A stretch of DNA of 33,567 bases from Elusimicrobiaceae bacterium (lineage in GTDB: Bacteria > Elusimicrobiota > Elusimicrobia > Elusimicrobiales > Elusimicrobiaceae). The translations under genes and the position numbers were made by a program. Positions 30,155-33,567 of the stretch are shown piece after piece. The stretch is from positions 1 to 33,567 of the forward strand of contig JAKSPG010000001.1 of assembly GCA_024405075.1 (NCBI GenBank), written 5' to 3'. How positions within the stretch are numbered: the first letter of the stretch is position 1; each line of letters opens with the position of its first letter. The notes under the pieces were generated by a model. That model saw only the letters and a list, made by a program, of their open reading frames with translations, was not told where the DNA came from and did no database searches.

Positions 30155-30951
30155 GCGTTTAGTTTCTTTAAATGGACCGTGCCAATTTTATCTGCCAGTA
30201 AATACGCCGCCAAACGTTTGAAGCGGGCGGGGTCGTCGCTGGCGTAGACAGTCAGCTTGCCGCGGCCGGAAGTTTCGGCCTGGCCGTGTTGTTGCAAAAA
30301 CGATTGGGCCGCTTCGGCCAGCGATTGAGCGGAGTCCACCAATTGCACGCGGGGGCCCAGTACGCCGGCAATTACCTCTTTAAGTACCGGGTAATGCGTA
30401 CAACCTAAAATAACGGTATCTGCCTTGCTTTGTTTAACAGGGGCTAAATACGTTTGGGCAATCAGCCGCGCCGCGGGCGTTTTTGCCCAGTTTTCTTCTA
30501 CCAGCGGCACAAACAGAGGGCAGGCTTGTTGAACAATGTGTAAATGCGGATTTTGTTTTAGTAACGCTTTGGGATAGGCGTTACTTTTTACGGTAGCTTC
30601 TGTTCCCAGTACGGCCACGCGGCCGCTGCGGGTCACGCGAGCGGCTTTTTGGGCGCCCGGCTCAATGACTCCCAGCACCGGTACGCCGCAGCGTTTGCGT
30701 AGTTCCGGCAAAGCCAAGGCCGAAGCCGTGTTGCAGGCAATTACTAACATTTTGATGCCTTGCCCTTCTAAAAAACGGGCGATATCCAACGAAAAACGGG
30801 TTACGGTCTGTTTGGATTTGGAGCCGTAGGGTACGTTGGCACTGTCGCCAAAGTAAATTAAATTTTCATGCGGCAGTGTTTGGCGCAGGGCTTTTAAGAT
30901 GGTCAAACCACCCAGCCCGGAGTCAAAAACGCCGATTGCTTTTTTGGTCAT
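30151..30951 (-). CDS. murI: Glutamate racemase
   Basis: MurI makes D-glutamate for peptidoglycan. The 266-residue protein has GVFDSGLGGLTILKAL, the GDSANVPYGSK loop and the two catalytic cysteines in ACNTAS (near residue 73) and GCTHYP (near 184). It is the first gene of a murI-pgeF-GGDEF operon. On the minus strand TATAAT ends seven bases before the ATG and no Shine-Dalgarno is present, so the mRNA is probably leaderless. It diverges from the kinase gene, with only about 80 bases between the two start codons. Confidence 0.96.
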   Translation of the reverse strand: MTKKAIGVFDSGLGGLTILKALRQTLPHENLIYFGDSANVPYGSKSKQTVTRFSLDIARFLEGQGIKMLVIACNTASALALPELRKRCGVPVLGVIEPGAQKAARVTRSGRVAVLGTEATVKSNAYPKALLKQNPHLHIVQQACPLFVPLVEENWAKTPAARLIAQTYLAPVKQSKADTVILGCTHYPVLKEVIAGVLGPRVQLVDSAQSLAEAAQSFLQQHGQAETSGRGKLTVYASDDPARFKRLAAYLLADKIGTVHLKKLNA

Positions 30952-31033
30952 ATACTATATTATATGAATTATTGTTCCCCCGCGCTGGCGGAAAAATTCC
31001 CCGGACGGCGTTTCTTTGTGCTAAAATATGTAT
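30952..31033. promoter_or_regulatory. Divergent promoter region of murI and the kinase, both probably leaderless
   Basis: On the minus strand TATAAT (30964-30959) ends seven bases before the murI ATG. On the plus strand TAAAAT (31022-31027) ends six bases before the ATG at 31034. Neither gene has a Shine-Dalgarno, and neither has a clear -35. Between them is a GC-rich block. Confidence 0.5.
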
Positions 31034-32527
31034 ATGCGTCTAAGCAAAGTCAACCTATTTATTTATGCATGGCTGGCGGGTCTATTGCTGGGGGCAACCT
31101 CGGCAGTGGCAACGCCACTGTTGGTGCCGGGGAATTTTTCCGCGCGTACGGATCTTTCTTCTTCCGCTACGGTCTTTGACCAGGCCGCCCGCAACGCGGA
31201 AGTGGAGGCGCTGAATAATTTACTGCGCGAAAAACAATTTGATGCCGTAATCAGCCGCATCAATCAGTTGACTTTACAAAACTACCGCGACGACCGCTTT
31301 TACTTGCTTTTAGCCATTGCTTACGACGGACTAAACAGATACGACGATGTAATTTACGCCGCCGGGCAAGCCATTGCCGTAGCTCCGCAAGATGCGCGCG
31401 CGTATGTGTTACGGGCGGGAGCCTATTTACAAAAAGAGCAATACGAACGTTGCCAAATGGATTTGGATGCTGCGTTGCGTTTCAATCCGCAATCGCGCTT
31501 GGCGCAAAAAATTCAAGCTCAGTTAAACGAAAAAACATTTATGCCCAAGCCGCAGCAGGAAGAAAAACCAAAAACCCGTTCCACGCGCCCGCTGTCGGGT
31601 TGGCTGATTGTGTACTTTGCCGTGGTGCTGATTGCCATTTTCCTCTACGTATATTGGCGTTACGAGGAAGTTTTCCGCCGGCCCAAAAACGCGTTTACCA
31701 AAAAAGAAGTAGAAGTAAAAGAACAGTACGATTTTATCCGCCAAATCGGCGAGGGCGGTATGGGTAAAGTATACGAAGCATACGACAAAGCTCTTAAACG
31801 CAAAGTCGCTATTAAACGGGTCCGTCCCGAGCTGGTGCGCAGCGCCTATGTGCGCGAACAATTTTTGGCCGAAGCCCGCATGGTGGCCCTGCTGCGTCAC
31901 CCGTGCATTGTGGAAATTTACACGGTTATTGAATCGGAAAGTGCGCTCTATTTAGTGTTTGAATATGTGGACGGGCAAACGCTGGAAACTCGTTTGGATA
32001 TAGACGGGCGCTTGCCGTTCTCGCAAGTGAAACAGATTTTTGAATACGTCTGCCGCGGGTTGCAGTACGCCCACTCGCAAGATATTATTCACTGCGATTT
32101 AAAACCGGGTAACATCATGATTTACGGCGATGATAACAAAGCCAAGGTCATGGATTTCGGCGTTGCCAAACGCGCCATTGACCATGAAACCGGGGCGCGC
32201 ACGGTGGCGGGTACACCTGCGTATATGGCACCGGAACAACAAAAAGGATTTATGCGCAAACAGTCGGACGTGTACTCGCTGGCGCTTTGTTTGTATGAAG
32301 CGTTGGTGGGGCAGGTGCCGTGGTCGGTCAAAGGGTTTGATATTGCCCGCAAAAAAATTGTGCCGGCTTCGCAGGTGGCGCCGCAGATTCCGCCGGCGGT
32401 GGACGCGCTGCTGGAGGATGCGTTGAAAGAGGACCCGAAAGAACGTGTCCAATCCATAGAAGAATTTTGGAACCGGCTTAAAGTCATTGAGCCGCTGGAA
32501 GAAAATTTAGAACAAACGCATTATTAA
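31034..32527 (+). CDS. Membrane Ser/Thr protein kinase with extracytoplasmic TPR domain
   Basis: The order is a signal peptide (LFIYAWLAGLLLGATSAVA), TPR-like helices (AIAYDGLNRYDDVIYAAGQA, LRAGAYLQKEQYERCQMDLDAAL), a transmembrane segment (GWLIVYFAVVLIAIFLYVYW, near 190-210) and a cytoplasmic kinase domain. The kinase has the glycine loop GEGGMGKVYEAYD (near 240), Lys in VAIKRV, HCDLKPGN (near 352), DFG (near 376) and GTPAYMAPEQ. The usual HRD motif reads HCD, so it is a non-RD kinase not expected to need activation-loop phosphorylation. The topology (sensor outside, kinase inside) is the reverse of most bacterial Hanks kinases, which have the kinase first. The start at 31034 is chosen from the promoter; 31028 is an in-frame alternative two codons upstream. 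Confidence 0.9.
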   Translation: MRLSKVNLFIYAWLAGLLLGATSAVATPLLVPGNFSARTDLSSSATVFDQAARNAEVEALNNLLREKQFDAVISRINQLTLQNYRDDRFYLLLAIAYDGLNRYDDVIYAAGQAIAVAPQDARAYVLRAGAYLQKEQYERCQMDLDAALRFNPQSRLAQKIQAQLNEKTFMPKPQQEEKPKTRSTRPLSGWLIVYFAVVLIAIFLYVYWRYEEVFRRPKNAFTKKEVEVKEQYDFIRQIGEGGMGKVYEAYDKALKRKVAIKRVRPELVRSAYVREQFLAEARMVALLRHPCIVEIYTVIESESALYLVFEYVDGQTLETRLDIDGRLPFSQVKQIFEYVCRGLQYAHSQDIIHCDLKPGNIMIYGDDNKAKVMDFGVAKRAIDHETGARTVAGTPAYMAPEQQKGFMRKQSDVYSLALCLYEALVGQVPWSVKGFDIARKKIVPASQVAPQIPPAVDALLEDALKEDPKERVQSIEEFWNRLKVIEPLEENLEQTHY

Positions 32528-32609
32528 GCCGGCCGGGTAAAACCTTTACAAGCCCATGCCGAGGTGGTATGATGTAAGTAAATAATCCGGCAGATGCTGG
32601 GGTGAACGT

Positions 32610-33524
32610 ATGTTGAAGAAATATATTATCTCAAATAAAAAACTACAGGAAACCGATGCCGAAAAAGCCCAGGTGTACGTATACACCAACCCGACGGCCG
32701 AGGAGCAACGCTTCCTGGTAGATGCTTACCAAATTGACGAGCACACCCTTTCTTCTGCGCTGGACCCCGATGAATTACCGCGCTTGGAATTTGAACCGGA
32801 ACATATCGTCATGATTTACAAACGGCCCAAAAATTATTCCGGCAAGGACCAGCTGGAGTTTAAAGTGGCTTCGGTGGGGATGTTCTTATTTGAAGATAAA
32901 CTTGTTGTGGTGCTGGCTGACGACATTGCCCTGTTTGTGGGCAAGCGTTTCCAGGCGGTTAGTTCCATTAAAGAAATTTTCTTAAAACTCGTATACAACG
33001 CAATTTCTCACTACGTGGAACACTTGCGTATTATTCACATGATTTCGGAAGAGATTGAAGATAAGATGACCGAGTCTATGGATAATACATACCTGTTTAA
33101 TCTGTTTAGTTTGGAAAAGAGCTTGGTGTACTACGCCGAGGCCATCACTTCCAACGGATTTGTGTGTGAAAAAATGCGAAACGTGTCGGCGCGTATCGGC
33201 TTTGAAGAAAAAGACGAAGAAATGTTGGACGATATGATTGTGGAAAACATGCAATGCAAAACACAGGCGGATATCCACTCCAACATTTTAGCCCAACTGC
33301 TTGGGGCGCGTGCGTCCATCGTCAGCAACAATTTGAACTTACTGATTAAAAAATTAAACGTCATTACGATTTGGATGATGGTCCCTACGCTGGTGGTCAG
33401 TGCGTACGGTATGAACGTGGCCTTGCCGTTGGCGCAGCACCCGGATGCCTTTTGGATGCTGATGGGAATTTGTTTGATTTTGGTGTGGCTGGTGATGATT
33501 TACTGGCGGCACAAAAACTGGTAG
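32610..33524 (+). CDS. corA: CorA-family divalent cation transporter
   Basis: This 304-residue protein has the CorA layout: an alpha/beta cytoplasmic funnel domain (N-terminal ~200 residues), a long helix (ILAQLLGARASIVSNNLNLLIKKLNVI) and two C-terminal transmembrane segments joined by the signature GMN (YGMNVALPL, near 267-269). The protein ends with the basic tail YWRHKNW. CorA channels carry Mg2+ and sometimes Co2+, Ni2+ or Zn2+. GGGGTGA precedes the ATG. The gene follows the kinase gene by about 80 bases on the same strand, and may have its own promoter. Confidence 0.93.
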   Translation: MLKKYIISNKKLQETDAEKAQVYVYTNPTAEEQRFLVDAYQIDEHTLSSALDPDELPRLEFEPEHIVMIYKRPKNYSGKDQLEFKVASVGMFLFEDKLVVVLADDIALFVGKRFQAVSSIKEIFLKLVYNAISHYVEHLRIIHMISEEIEDKMTESMDNTYLFNLFSLEKSLVYYAEAITSNGFVCEKMRNVSARIGFEEKDEEMLDDMIVENMQCKTQADIHSNILAQLLGARASIVSNNLNLLIKKLNVITIWMMVPTLVVSAYGMNVALPLAQHPDAFWMLMGICLILVWLVMIYWRHKNW

Positions 33525-33567
33525 TTTTTTTAGGACATTTTTACAAAGGCGGCACAAACAGGTTTTG

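Overview
This 33.6-kb, moderately low-GC window reads as chromosome of an anaerobic Gram-negative bacterium. The best guess is a gut-type member of the Elusimicrobiota. That guess rests on several stand-alone prepilin-like genes with near-identical hydrophobic N-termini, a membrane pyrophosphatase, MurB/MurI, an outer-membrane barrel protein and a window-specific intergenic repeat. It is inference, because no rRNA or marker tree is available here.

Layout. (1) 1-4.5 kb: the start of a membrane pyrophosphatase gene (minus), a secreted protein-glutaminase-like gene broken by two frameshifts (plus), a ferritin-like protein, a prepilin-like protein and an ankyrin-repeat lipoprotein (all minus). 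(2) 4.76-7.9 kb: a tight plus-strand operon of a tetraether-synthase-like radical SAM enzyme, a small membrane protein, an Lgt-like membrane protein and an isoprenylcysteine-methyltransferase-like protein, together a probable lipid or lipoprotein modification cassette. (3) 7.9-10.7 kb: two intergenic repeat copies, a long-leader prepilin-like gene preceded by a strongly structured RNA ending in a terminator, a field of degenerate short repeats, and a Fic protein. (4) 10.8-20.9 kb: a MarR regulator followed by a compact plus-strand operon of an LplT/PlsC/acyl-ACP-synthetase fusion, a KAS III-like condensing enzyme, an ATP-grasp ligase, an extended SDR, a metallo-beta-lactamase-fold hydrolase, an F390-synthetase-related adenylating enzyme and two unknown proteins. 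A second SDR converges on the end of the operon. This is the most distinctive locus and looks like an undescribed acyl or lipid pathway with Ole-like logic. (5) 22.1-23.8 kb: a minus-strand operon of an ECF sigma factor, a small membrane (anti-sigma-like) protein and a secreted protein with a duplicated domain. (6) 24.2-33.5 kb: housekeeping genes including tRNA-Asp, murB, an outer-membrane barrel, phosphoglucomutase, a prepilin-like protein, murI-pgeF-GGDEF regulator, a TPR/transmembrane Ser/Thr kinase and a CorA-type transporter.

Cross-cutting signals. A ~200-bp intergenic repeat with a terminator-like hairpin occurs five times, always in the same orientation. Several genes lack a Shine-Dalgarno and have a -10-like hexamer ending exactly six bases before the ATG, suggesting leaderless mRNAs. 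Two of the three prepilin-like genes have an 11-base A/T homopolymer inside a 16-bp promoter spacer, a layout that could give phase variation. No CRISPR array, insertion-sequence transposase or rRNA gene was seen.
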